This document shows positions 9,738 to 20,368 of a DNA stretch of 64,000 nucleotides, one piece after another. The position numbers were made by a program, and so were the translations under genes. The notes under the pieces are model-generated. The model was given only the letters and a program-made list of their open reading frames with translations. It was not told the origin of the DNA and ran no database searches. The stretch comes from Kuschelorhynchus macadamiae (Eukaryota; Arthropoda; Insecta; Coleoptera; Curculionidae), in the NCBI GenBank assembly GCA_030620095.1, contig JAUTXW010005178.1:1054001-1118000 (forward strand), given 5' to 3'. How positions within the stretch are numbered: the stretch's first letter is position 1; the number at the start of each line of letters is the position of its first letter.

Positions 9738-11870
9738 ATGAACTTCGTACTTATTTTTAATTTTAGCAGTTTTTGCTATTTGCACATAACACCCGGGCAC
9801 ATAAATCTCTCGATTTTTTAATTTCTTTTCTATGCAGGCGTGGATGGAGTCACACTCCATCTGCGTGTGTCCTTTTTCGAGGTAATATTGATATATTTCA
9901 AAGTTTTTTGTCTTGGCCAAAGCCGATTAAGCGTTAGATAAGTTAACATTTCGATTTTGGTACCCACATCCATCACTAAAGATAATGACAGATTTAGTTT
10001 CTTCTGTCGCGTACCTCTTAATGTAATCAATAACAATGGACGTAAATTCGTTAGAAGTGACACCTCCAGCAGCCTCGTGCCAAATATAACAATCGCCCTT
10101 GCCTGATATCATATTAAAGAAAGTTAAGTTATGTACCGTTAGCTTCATTTTATAATATGATGCGGACACCTGTAACTTAGGCGCTGTCAATACTGATTGC
10201 ACATCCATTGAAAATAACAATCTGCTTGGGTCATTTGAGGCCTGATTCTTCTGAGATTCTTTTTCAGCACGAGCCATGTTTTTTCTATTTATGTGCAGTG
10301 AGTATTGTTCTTCTTTTATGGTGCCAACAGAATAAGCAGTGCAAGTATCACACTGATCTTTCCTAAAATTAAAAAAATAATTAGATATAAAAATAATAGA
10401 TTCTAAGATTCTTAATTTTACTTTGGCCTGTAAAGTGAAAGGTTCTGATTTTTGAACTCCTCTCGAAAAGTAGTGTGATTTATTGCTTGAAAATTCTGCC
10501 TGGAGCATTCGGCACAGTAGAACCGGTATAACTCATTTAGGTTCTGCCATTGTGATTCTGGGTACAATTTAGTAGTATCTTTCCTACAATAATGGCTTTC
10601 CATTTGTGGAAGGGTTCCAAGGAACCTAATAAGATACTCTTTATCCTTTGAGGGTTGTTTGGTTCTTCGAAGGTTTTCAGCTGGTTTTGGAATCGTTGAC
10701 TGTTCATTGCCAGGCGGTATATTTTCATCAGTAATATTCTGACTGACCCAACTCTTAATGCTCCATTATCCTATGCAGAGCGTCTCCATAAACATTTTTT
10801 TGCATACTCGTTTCCGTACATCATTTCCTTTCTTGAGGTAGAATTTGTATGCAACCTGTCTTTGTTTTCCCTGTATATCTAAAAAATAACCTGTTAATAG
10901 GAAGAGAGATAGGTAAAAATGAATATTATTACCTGTCCGATGACATTTTGGGGGGGCTGTATCTACAAGTCCTCCTATGTAGACTTTCTTCTCTCCCCAG
11001 GTTAGATTCTTCCAAAAATGATCAAATATGGCTTTCCTCTCTGTTCTTTCTCCTCTTTGGACTTGTTTATAAGTTTTTTCTTTCTTTACAAATTTAAATG
11101 AGACATAATTTTCGCCCTTCATTCTTTTATGTTTATTTTTATTTCTCTCGCTATTTAAAGCATTATTTTTGGCCAATTTTCCTTTTGATCTGGTCCTCTT
11201 TCTAGCTCTTGGTGTTTCTATCTCATCATTTCTAACATTAGCTAGTACAACTTCTTGAGATTCTTCCTCAGACTCGTTCTGTTCAGAATGATTCGAAGGC
11301 ACATACTCATACACATACGGTTCACTTTTATCACTGCGTACACCATCATCCGAGCCATCATCATAACTAAGGCTACTTTTTTCTGAATTCAGAATATTAA
11401 TGCTTGACATCAGGGTTGTTTGCTTAAGCTCTAGGCATTCTTCTATTGGTAATGACAGGCTATCCACAACTACAGAAGATTCCTCTTGCAATAAGTTAAA
11501 TTGGATGCATGGCTTTTCACTAAAATAACAAAAGTACTAAAAGTAGTAATCAAACAGACTTTTAATATTACACGTTCCTATCTTACCTTTTATCCTTTTC
11601 TATAGTGTTAAGACCAACCAATGTATTTTTTGGAAAAGCAGCAGGCTTCGTATTAGCAACGTAATTATTTAAGTTTGGATCCCGTCCAATTAAAATTGCA
11701 TCATCATCTAGCATTTTTTCTAAATGAGTTTCAGATCTTGCATCATTTATAACACTACGCCTCGTTTCACTAAAAAGTACTTAAAATGAAGGCATGCCCT
11801 TATACTTAATTATTAGAAAACTATGGGTTTTGTACTTGATTAATAATATTACTTACTTTTTTTCGGTCAT
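9738..11870 (-). pseudogene. Five-exon transposon protein with SDGCGYQNRN and GHTQMECD motifs, broken
   Basis: A consistent minus-strand exon model can be read: exon 1 11870-11857 (ATG), exon 2 11769-11587, exon 3 11519-10933, exon 4 10878-10422, exon 5 from 10362 into the LINE at 9738. Every junction has GT/AG and keeps frame; the last two introns are 54 and 59 bp. Regions in order: acidic and Lys/Arg-rich N-terminus, a GERTERKAIFDHFW block, MESHYCRKDTTKLY, KDQCDTCTAY (possible zinc ligands), SMDVQSV, FSDGCGYQNRN, GHTQMECDSIH. The last three could supply D, D and E/H of an RNase H-like nuclease core; that is my inference. In-frame TAA codons at 10766-10768 and 9927-9929 break the gene, as does the LINE. 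The superfamily is not certain; I have a faint association with DUF7869-type proteins. Confidence 0.75.
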
Positions 11871-12280
11871 TTTGGATGTTCCCACAGTAGTTTCTAGGCA
11901 TAGCCCTACCAGAAATTTGCCACGGGAACCCATTATTAATTATTTAATTATCAAACTAATCAAACGAAACGACATAACATCAAAAAACAATGATGAAAAA
12001 ATAATTTTTGAGGTTAAAAATCACAACCGAATGTCATTGTTTGACATTAAAAACCTCGTAAGTTGCCTAACTTTGGGTGAATATGTTAAATTGATGAAAA
12101 TCAAAACCTCGTAAGTCGAATTAAGAGATTTCTGCATAACTATCTAGCAAATTCATTTTACGAGGTTTTGACAGATGGCGCCAGGGGTCCCTAAAATTAA
12201 TAATTGACTTACGAGCTTTGGTAACCTTAAAGAATATGATATTTTGTAAATGTTTATCAAATAAAACTTATACGGAAAAA
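11871..12280. promoter_or_regulatory. Subterminal repeat cluster and 5' region of the transposon gene
   Basis: AAAACCTCGTAAGT or its reverse complement occurs at 12050-12064, 12103-12118, 12157-12171 and 12206-12220 (one mismatch), in addition to the copy in the TIR at 12282-12300. The copies lie in both orientations upstream of the gene start at 11870. Clustered subterminal repeats of this sort bind transposase in other superfamilies; binding here is inference. Confidence 0.6.
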
Positions 12281-12315
12281 AATCGACTTACGAGGTTTTG
12301 CACTTTAACCATCGA
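12281..12315 (-). repeat. Right TIR of the unassigned transposon
   Basis: The reverse complement of this stretch matches 3752-3786 with a single mismatch (CGATG versus CGATA next to GTTAAAGTG). It borders the (TA)n tract that begins at 12316. Confidence 0.85.
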
Positions 12316-12317
12316 TA

Positions 12318-12401
<84 letters not shown>
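12316..12401. repeat. (TA)n microsatellite, right flank of DNA transposon and left flank of LTR element
   Basis: This is nearly pure TA with one TATTA interruption near 12325. It continues as 20653-20722 on the far side of the LTR element, so the retrotransposon split one longer tract. Confidence 0.9.
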
Positions 12402-12406
<5 letters not shown>

Positions 12407-12685
12407 CCTTTCTCACGAGCAATGTCACCTTCAAGTACGATGCCCTTGGTTCCCACCGTATCGGATGTCGGTTATCTCAAGGAGACGGCGAGTACCGAGA
12501 CACCTCGTCAGCAGAATCTGCCCAGCAAGCAAGTTCCCACTGACGCAGCATTCGTCTTTCATATAAAGAGTGTAAATTGTAAATAAAATCATGATTCGTT
12601 TTTAAGCTTCTATACTGTTAGTTTAATTTTGATTTTGTAAATAAAAAATATTTTTTAAAAAGTGAATTTTAAGTCGAGTGATATA
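12402..12685 (+). repeat. 5' LTR
   Basis: The LTR runs from TATATCC to GATATA, so its ends are an inverted TATATC/GATATA pair rather than TG..CA. A TATA-like ATATAAAG lies at 12561-12568, and AATAAA signals occur at about 12581 and 12640. It differs from the 3' LTR at three positions (near 12490, 12502 and 12567). Confidence 0.88.
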
Positions 12686-12691
12686 ACAAAT

Positions 12692-12710
12692 TGGCGCAGT
12701 CGTGGTAGGA
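12692..12710 (+). other. Primer binding site, tRNA-Ser type
   Basis: TGGCGCAGTCGTGGTAGGA starts six bases after the LTR. It fits the complement of the 3' end of a tRNA-Ser, whose acceptor strand ends CACGACTGCGCCA. Several Drosophila gypsy-group elements also use tRNA-Ser. Confidence 0.8.
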
Positions 12711-12895
12711 TCTGGCAACGTTGGCAGAACAAGAGAACTCTAACTGGCAACGGTGGATCCCAATCCTTTATCCAGAAGAACAAAGAAGCCCCATTTTGTG
12801 CATTGTGACGTCATCAACTTGGCAGAACACGCATCTACGGAAGGAACACATAGTGAAGCCCCTGGTAGAACTAACTGCTAAGAACACGACGAGCG

Positions 12896-12912
12896 ATGTT
12901 TCTACTCTGTTT
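12896..12912 (+). other. Leader exon with start codon for spliced env
   Basis: An ATG at 12896-12898 opens a 17-nt frame that ends at a consensus donor (GTAAGT, 12913-12918). The acceptor at 18435-18436, after a T/C-rich tract, restores frame into the env reading frame. Joining the two gives env an ATG and a short hydrophobic leader that its own exon lacks. Errantivirus env is known to be made from a spliced RNA. The pairing here is inferred from frame and consensus. Confidence 0.7.
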
Positions 12913-13403
12913 GTAAGTAACGAATCATCACGTTTATTTTAAAAATAATATTTAATTAAATACCTGTTCGACTTTTCAAAATCGATCTTACATTTTATTA
13001 ATTAGTAAAATAATCAATTATTCTGTTAATTGATTTTTCGATAAGCTAATCAATTATTCTGCTAATTGATTTCTGTATTTCTAAGTGTAACAACGTATAA
13101 TTTGTGTATAATCAGTTATTCTGTTAATTGATTAATTTTAAAATATTTTTTTGGAATTATTTTGACCAGTTATTCTGCTAACTGATCTCCAGATTACATT
13201 TGTATTTTTATTACAACAAGAAATATTACACAGTTTTAATTTAATTACACTAACTAGTTAATAAGAACTGTTTATTTTACGTTGGTTGGCATACTACTTT
13301 ACGTACTGTCTATCAACATAAAATTTCGTAAAATATTTTGTGTTTTATATCCTTTTTATATTATATTGTGCTAGTGTTTATTGTGTTGATATATTGAGCA
13401 AAT
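12913..13403 (+). promoter_or_regulatory. gag leader with four repeated hairpins
   Basis: Four 24-bp units lie at 13012-13035, 13048-13071, 13110-13133 and 13164-13187. Each is an inverted repeat (core ATCAATTA, loop TTCTGT, TAATTGAT). Between copies 1 and 4 an A-T pair in the stem becomes G-C, and copy 3 has a G-T wobble at the same place, as expected if pairing matters. A role in packaging, translation or factor binding is possible but not shown. The rest of the leader is A+T-rich with no useful frame. Confidence 0.6.
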
Positions 13404-14693
13404 ATGACGGAAAATGAAAGAATAACTGCAGGAGTAGCGGTAGCAGTAATCGAACCTTATAAACTTTCCGAGATTTTTTCTATTATCCCCGAATTCGAAG
13501 GTGATCAAATATTTTTACAAACCTTCCTAAATGCCTGCGAATGTGCATATGATATGTCTACGGGTAACCAAAAAGATCTTTTAGTGATTCACATAAAAAA
13601 TAGGTTGCGAGGGAGAGCAGCGCAGCTGATAAGCTCCCGAAATCCACTTTCTTTTCTAGAGATAAAGCAATTACTTAATTCTCACTTCGGAGATACGCGA
13701 GATCTATCTTCTCTTATTCAGGACTTACAAAGAATGAGACAACTGCCAAACGAATCTCCTTTGACTTTCCTTAACAGACTTCAAGTCCTAAATGCCAAAA
13801 TGCATGCCAACATACAAAAATCCATACTCGCACCCAGTCAAAAGGCAGCCCAAATAACATTAATCGAATCCATGTCTCTAAATAGCCTACTTACTGGCCT
13901 GGAACCCCGAATTGGTCATATAATACGTGCAGGAAATCCACCTAATCTTTTGGAAGCACAAATTCGCATCAGACGCGAGCTCCAACTATCATATTTCGAA
14001 TCCCAAAAATCTTCTAGACCCAATCCGCCTGCTAGACCTATTATTCAAACTAATAAAAGACCTAATGTACAATCCCTTAAATGTCATAGCTGTGGTCGCA
14101 ATGGTCACTTAGCAAATGAATGTAGATCGCAACAACGTCCTAATGGTTATACTTCCCTGAATTTTGGCAATTTCCAAAGGCCTAATACCAATCAACAATC
14201 AAATTCTTTTCAATCAAGCACCTCCTTTCAGTCGAATAGACCAAACAACGGTCAGCCAAGACCGCAGTACACACCCCATAACCAATCAAACCAAAACAAT
14301 TTCCAACGTCAAACACCATTTAATAATTTTCAACGTCCTTCAGTAATACAAAATAATCCCCAGCATCGTGCTCATGTTGTCAATTTCGACAATGACCAAT
14401 ATTACAACAATAACTATTCCGAACCCCAATATGACGAGTATTGTAACCAATACGCAGGAATGTATGAAGATAACCCCGATTACGAATATCAAAATGTTGA
14501 AAATATTGATCAACAAGATAAAACGAATTACGATGAATATCAGGATTTTCTTCCCACTTCGAATCAAAACCATCCTCCTATTCGAACAATTTCAAATACC
14601 AATGCCGTGACGGAAATCCAAAATCAAATACAAACCCTGAATTTGGACGACATGAACCCGTCATTGAATTTCCCAGAACAACATTTTCTTTAA
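13404..14693 (+). CDS. gag: gag of the LTR element
   Basis: The 429-residue frame starts at the ATG at 13404 after a long leader. Residues of about 20-200 resemble the Ty3/gypsy capsid region (LQTFLNACECAYDM, IKNRLRGRAAQLI, LQDLQRMRQLPNESPLTFLNR with a major-homology-like block). A single CCHC knuckle, CHSCGRNGHLANEC, lies at residues 227-240. The last 180 residues are rich in Asn, Gln, Pro and Tyr with no known fold. Gag packages the element RNA in virus-like particles. The frame overlaps pol, which is read in the -1 frame; I could not pick out a canonical slippery heptamer. It is open throughout, unlike pol. Confidence 0.9.
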   Translation: MTENERITAGVAVAVIEPYKLSEIFSIIPEFEGDQIFLQTFLNACECAYDMSTGNQKDLLVIHIKNRLRGRAAQLISSRNPLSFLEIKQLLNSHFGDTRDLSSLIQDLQRMRQLPNESPLTFLNRLQVLNAKMHANIQKSILAPSQKAAQITLIESMSLNSLLTGLEPRIGHIIRAGNPPNLLEAQIRIRRELQLSYFESQKSSRPNPPARPIIQTNKRPNVQSLKCHSCGRNGHLANECRSQQRPNGYTSLNFGNFQRPNTNQQSNSFQSSTSFQSNRPNNGQPRPQYTPHNQSNQNNFQRQTPFNNFQRPSVIQNNPQHRAHVVNFDNDQYYNNNYSEPQYDEYCNQYAGMYEDNPDYEYQNVENIDQQDKTNYDEYQDFLPTSNQNHPPIRTISNTNAVTEIQNQIQTLNLDDMNPSLNFPEQHFL

Positions 14694-17005
14694 ATCCCCT
14701 TCTTGCTGTTAACCCGAAAAATCTATATTACATAAAAGATGCATCTAACACTTTTAAACTACTTATAGATTCCGGAGCGGGAATTACGATATTTAAAGAA
14801 AACACAGTAAAACAATTTCCCCAACGTTTTCCCGAAAACGTTACGATTCAAGGCATCACAGACCAAAAACTTCTTATCACCGAATCAACCCTAGTTCCTT
14901 TTCAAGCCGGAAACCCACATAAAGTTTACATATACGATTTAGATATTGATTTCGATGGTATTCTAGGACCCGACTTTTTAGAACACTATGAATGCACCAT
15001 CGACTTAAAAAATAAACAACTTGTTACAAATTTTAAAACTTTACCACTGTTTAAGGCAGAAGAAAACCTCGAACAAAATAATAAAATAACTAACGTAAAC
15101 AATTCTAACGAAATTAAGATTGAAGGTAGGACCGAACAAATTTTTAAATTACGTTGTGATTTAGTCAACACCGATGCTATCCTATCTAGGCAAGAAATCG
15201 AAAAAGTTCATATCCCAAACGCAATTGTCCATGTCAATGAAAAAGGCGAATTTCTAACTTCTGTGGTTAATGCAAACGCCATCCCAAAAACCATTAATTT
15301 TTCAAATATCGAAATCGAACCTTTTTCTTCTCATTCGCTACTCAATTACAATTTATCTGATAAACAGCTATCTCCTAACCGCATTCCCAACATTAAGTCC
15401 CAACTTCGTTTAGAGCATCTTAACGAAGAAGAAAAAGAAATAATTACCAATCTTTGCGTAGATTTTGAGGACATATTTTACCTCGAAGGTATCAATCTTA
15501 CCTTTACCAATGAAATTAAACACCAAATTGACACCAATGGTGCAAAGCCTGTTTTCACCAAATCATACAGGTATCCCCATATTCACAAAGAAGAGGTAAA
15601 AACTCAGGTTAATAAAATGTTAGAACAAGGAATCATAAAACCCTCTATTTCACCTTGGTCATCTCCAGTTTGGGTCGTCCCCAAGAAACTTGATTCCTCA
15701 GGCAAACAAAAATGGAGAGTAGTCATAGATTATCGTAAATTGAATGAATCCACGGTAGATGATAAGTACCCGCTTCCTAATATTTCCGATCTTTTGGATC
15801 AGCTAGGCAAGTGCCAGTATTTTACAACCCTGGATCTGGCTTCAGGATTTCACCAGATCGAGATAGACCCTAAAGATATTCCAAAAACTGCTTTCTCTGT
15901 CGAGAACGGACACTACGAATTTATAAGAATGCCCTTTGGTCTTAAAAACGCCCCGTCCACTTTCCAGAGAGTAATGGACAACATCCTTCTAGGCATTGTC
16001 AATGAACGTTGTCTCGTCTATATGGACGACATCATTGTGTATTCACCCACAATCCATGACTACATCACACGCTTACGCGAAGTTTTTAAACGTCTTCGAA
16101 AAGCAAACCTCAAAATACAGCCTGACAAATGTGAGTTCCTGAAAAAAGAGGTAGCATACCTTGGTCACCTAATCACGCAGGACGGAGTTAAACCTTATCC
16201 CACTAAAATCGATTGTATACAGAAATTTCCAGAACCAAAAAATTCAAAAGACATAAAATCCTTTCTGGGTTTAGCTGGTTATTATCGTAGGTTTATTCCA
16301 AACTTTGCGAAAATATCAAAGCCCCTTACCAGATTGTTGAAAAAAGATATCAAATTTGATTTCGACTCAGATTGTCGTCAAGCTTTCGACGAACTAAAAC
16401 AATTACTGACTTCTGACCCAATTCTCATCTATCCAAATTTCGATGAGCCTTTCCTACTAACAACGGATGCAAGCGCATTTGCGATAGGCGCTGTACTTTC
16501 CCAAGGTCCCATTGGCAAAGACTTACCCATTGGTTATGCCTCAAGAACATTATGTAAAGCCGAAACCAATTACTCGACAATAGAGAGAGAACTACTTGCA
16601 ATTGTATGGGCCGTGAAATATTTTCGTCCATATTTATTTGGAAGAAAGTTCATTCTAGTCACAGATCATCGTCCCCTTACTTGGTTACTTTCTATTAAAG
16701 ACCCAGGTAGTAGATTAGCATGATGGCGGCTAAAACTAGGAGAATATCAGTACGAAATAATTTATAAATCGGGAAAAATTAATAAAAACGCTGATGCTTT
16801 ATCTCGAATAAAAGTAAATCATTTCCAAAAATGCGCAAAGCTTCAAACAAAAATATCTGTTTTTGCATCGAATGAGACAGAATCCGAAGAACCTATCGAA
16901 GAACCTAAAACCTATGACGACGATGTAATAGCCGAAGAATACAATTTTCAATACAACATTCGTAAGCCTTTACGAAATCAGATCCCTGATCGATTATTCT
17001 AAAAT
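14690..17005 (+). pseudogene. pol: pol part 1: protease, reverse transcriptase, RNase H, with a premature stop
   Basis: The frame is -1 relative to gag and has no ATG near its start, as expected for frameshift expression; it is already open from at least 14582 inside gag. The retropepsin motif LIDSGAG is at about 14762-14782. The reverse transcriptase covers about 15540-16200, with YMDD at about 16019-16030 and a GLAGYYRRFI connection. The RNase H runs from TTDASAFAIGAVLS (16460) onward, with ETNYSTIERELLAIVWA and TDHRPL. A TGA at 16721-16723 interrupts it, after which the same frame continues through a DALSR block to a stop near 17003. A frameshift close to 16975 then separates it from the integrase. 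Both breaks disable a continuous Pol in this copy. Confidence 0.88.
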
Positions 17006-18422
17006 CGAAACAACCAACGACCAGCTGTTGGATAAGTCACACAAAAATATTATAACATTCTTTCGACAAAATAAATTAGGAGAACTACATCATAAGATTC
17101 TTGACGATATTTTCGAGGAAAACATAGAATTTAATCCAAAACAAATAAATATTTTCTCCAGTAAATCAACAAAAAATCGTAAATATTTCATTATTCCTCT
17201 CCCGTTTAACCCAGAAACTGTCACACAACTTCTCTTTTACATTCTCTATACCGGTCAAGACGAACTTGACATCTCTTGTACCTATTTCGTGGAAAACACA
17301 CTCGAGCTTCCTATCCTTGAAATATTTTCGTATATTTTTGCAGACAAAAATATAAAATTAAGTATCTGCCAAAACATCACAACAACCCCTAATGAACACG
17401 AAATACCTCAGATCTTAGATCATTACCATCGCGGAAAAACCAACTTACATCGCGGAATTAACGAGACGTTAAGACGCATAAAAGAAAAATACAATTGGCC
17501 AGGCATAATAAAAGCCGTAAAAAACTTTATTAAAAGTTGCGAAACTTGCCAAAAAGTAAAAATCTGTCGTAAAAATCTAAGCAGTCCCCTAGTCGTAACA
17601 GAAACGCCCAAAACACCTTTTGAAAGAATAAACATAGACATATTTGAATACCCAACTCGAAATTACGCCCTAACAGTACGTGACGAACTAACAAAATTTA
17701 CACAAGCTTACCCTATAGAGGATAAGACAGCAAAATCTGTTGTTAATACACTTCTTGTATTTTTTCAACATTATGGAACTCCGTTACGTATACATTGTGA
17801 CTATGGCCGAGAATTCAAAAACACCTTAATGAATGACCTCTGTGAGCTTTACGATATCAAACTAACTTTCTCTAGCGTAGGACACCCTCAATCAAACGGC
17901 TCTGTTGAGAGATTTCACGCGACACTTAGTGAAATGATACGAGCTAATCAAATTGAAAACCCTGACGAACACCCGTTTAATGTTCTTCCCTATGCAACTA
18001 TATGTTATAACAATACCAAAAACAAAACGCACGGTTTCACGCCTTACGAACTTATTTTTGGACACACCTCATCTAGACCACCCGAAATCCTATATAATGA
18101 AAAACGTCTTATTTCCAAATATATGCAAGATCTAAACAATCGCATGCAATACCCTTATAAAACAGCCCGAGCCAGAACATGTCAACAAAAAGAAAAAGCC
18201 AAAGAGCGCTTCGACCAAAATGTTTCTGCTCACCCCTATGAATATAATGTAGGAGATAAGGTATACATTAAAGAATCGCAAATCAAGGACAAAAGCCAAA
18301 ATAAATTTAACGGTCCATTCGAAATAATCGAAATTTTACAAAATTCTGCAATTCTGATAAACCCCGAATCTAAACAAAAATCTAAAATAAATTTTGGCAG
18401 ACTGAAACCATACTATGAGTAA
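16975..18422 (+). pseudogene. pol: pol part 2: integrase
   Basis: This frame has no start of its own. It is the continuation of pol after a one-base-type frameshift near 16975. The zinc-binding H2C2 region is at about 17420-17565 (HYHRGKTNLHRG then CETCQKVK). The catalytic core carries D in IDIFEYP, D in HCDYGREF and E in SNGSVERFH. A GDKVYIKE-type segment near 18255 and a GPFEI block near 18312 follow, as in gypsy-group C-terminal domains; I see no chromodomain. Integrase inserts the cDNA into the host chromosome. The frame closes at a TAA at 18420-18422, just before the env acceptor. Confidence 0.88.
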
Positions 18423-18436
18423 TTTTTCTCTTCTAG

Positions 18437-20324
18437 GTTCTTGGCACTTTCAACAGCCACTCAGTCCCAATACACTCTAACACCAATAAACAACACCTTA
18501 GGAATTTTCTTTCATGAAGAAGCGACCGTAAAAATCTCAAATGATAAATGGACCCTCCTTGTTTACAAAGACCTCGGACCAATCAAAGAAACAATTAGTA
18601 ATAATGACAAAATATTAGAAAGCTTATTAAACACTATAGACGAAGACGTACCGCGAATGAAAGCCTTTAAGCCGCAAGTTCAAACTCATGTTAGTCTCCT
18701 TAAACAAATATCAAACGCCGTTAACCAAAAGTACACTGAAATAATGGCCGACACTAAAAAGTACATTTTTAGAGAAAAACGTGGTATTCTTAATGGTATT
18801 GGAACCATTTGGAAATCAATAACTGGTAATCTTGACGCTTCCGATGGTGAATATTTCAACGAGTGCATCGAAAAGTTAACCCACGATGAATACCAAATAG
18901 AAAATCTTTTGAAAAATCAAATATCTGTAACTACCTCTGTTATCAAAAGCTTTAACGAAACCATTCAAAAACTTCAAATTGACGAGGAAACCTTTAATAA
19001 TGATATTAAAGAAATTCGCGAATCAATTATGGATATTTCCGATCATCTCAAATTTTATCAATCACAACTCGATATCCTAGACTTGTGCGAATCACTAACA
19101 GAAAGCTATTCATTTATCGAAAATACTTTGAACGATGCTATAAACGCTGTTACATTTGCACGTTTAAAAATTTTGTACAGTTCAATCATTACTCCATACG
19201 ATTTAGTAGACTCATTAAAGCATATATCGCAGTCATTACAGAAGAATAATCTTCCCTTGCCGATATATTATTCAAGCGTAGCTCAATACCTCGACATAAT
19301 AGAATTAAAGGCATATCAATTAGATACTAGAATAATTTTTGTACTAGAAATACCTTTAGTCGAACCTGAAAAATACACTCTCTATCACTTATATCCTATA
19401 CCGATTTTGGATAATCGAACAGGCCTTCATCACATTTTGTCAATAACTAATAAACTAATTGCGCGAAATGATGATTATTTACTTTATACAACCATCCGCA
19501 ATATGAAGTCCTGCAAACCACTAGGCAACCGTATGTTCATCTGTTCCAACATCCTGCCATACCCAATTGATACTGATGCAGTCTGCGAGGCTCAGCTTCT
19601 GAAGAGACTTGATCATCTACCCAGAACATGCCAAGTTTTAGTCATTCTTGCCAAAGACTATAACATTCAAGAAATCAGTCAGAATTTATGGTTGATAGCT
19701 GTTGCAGACCCTCTGCCCGTCACAATAAAATGTGGATCCAGAGACATAGAGACTCAGATCATCAACACAAATACTTTGATGAAACTTCAACCCGAGTGTA
19801 GTGCCTTCGTTGGGAGTAAAAGAGTTCGTGCCCAGAAATCAGTTGATGTTTACGACAACGTAACCTACAATTACCACCCAGTCAACATCCCTTTTGACTG
19901 CTGTAACCATATGCCAGAGAATATTCACTTACCAGATTTGAAGCCTCTGAAGCTAAACAAAATAGATGTAGAGGACCTGAACATTGCCCAGCACAAGCTA
20001 AATCAGTATGCCGATCAGCTGGATCAATTGGTAAATCAGCCGTTCGTGAAAAAACACATAAGTTGGTTCACGATTCTTACAATAACACTCATTATCGCAC
20101 TGATTGCCTTATACATCTTTTGCAAATGTCGAAGACGAACACGTAACATCAAGATTGGAGTAGCCACTAGCAACGATGACAATCCACCCTCTCCACCTAA
20201 AAGAGGATCTAACGTTATACAATGGAGAAGAATAATTCCCAGAAGGAGACCGAGCATCCGCCTTGGCGACCCGATTGAAGAAAGTGAAGAGATTGAACTC
20301 AACCTCAATAAGCAGAGGACCTGA
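18437..20324 (+). CDS. env: env: envelope fusion-type glycoprotein of the LTR element
   Basis: The exon begins after an acceptor AG at 18435-18436 and encodes about 627 residues; the ATG comes from the leader exon at 12896-12912. A furin-like REKR lies at about residues 111-114 and is followed by a Gly- and hydrophobic-rich stretch, as in errantivirus and baculovirus F-type proteins. The region that follows is helical and heptad-like. A membrane segment sits near residues 541-561 with a basic stop-transfer RRR and a short Arg/Pro-rich tail. In relatives the cleaved protein mediates membrane fusion. The frame is open. The family call rests on layout (cleavage site, membrane segment, gene order), not on a search. 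Confidence 0.82.
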
Positions 20325-20354
20325 AAGTTGTCACCACGCGTCAACTTTCATCTT

Positions 20355-20364
20355 AATGGGGGAG
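20355..20364 (+). other. Polypurine tract
   Basis: AATGGGGGAG stands four bases before the 3' LTR, in the place where the plus-strand primer is expected. Confidence 0.75.
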
Positions 20365-20368
20365 TTGT

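Larger units (their letters stand above)
3752..12315 (-). mobile_element. TIR DNA transposon, superfamily not assigned, interrupted by a LINE
   Basis: The left end at 3752 and the right end at 12315 are inverted copies of each other for about 35 bp. They share CGAT, then GTTAAAGTGCAAAACC, then TCGTAAGTCGATT, with one mismatch. Both ends are bordered by TA repeats. The motif AAAACCTCGTAAGT recurs several times just inside each end. The single gene inside, on the minus strand, spans five exons. A 5.2-kb LINE (4547-9737) lies in its last exon; without it the transposon would be about 3.4 kb. The encoded protein belongs to a repeat-associated arthropod family with SDGCGYQNRN and GHTQMECDS motifs, which I cannot name with certainty. 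Insertion in (TA)n hides any target-site duplication. Confidence 0.75.

Noticed and set aside
11794..12114. Plus-strand 106-codon frame
   Set aside because: It overlaps exon 1 of the minus-strand transposon gene and the subterminal repeats, with no family signal.
12721..12942. 73-codon frame at the start of the LTR element interior
   Set aside because: It has no ATG at its start and covers the primer-site region and the env splice donor; the leader explains the sequence better.
13927..14610. Several frames within gag on both strands
   Set aside because: They are shadows of the Asn/Gln-rich gag frame.
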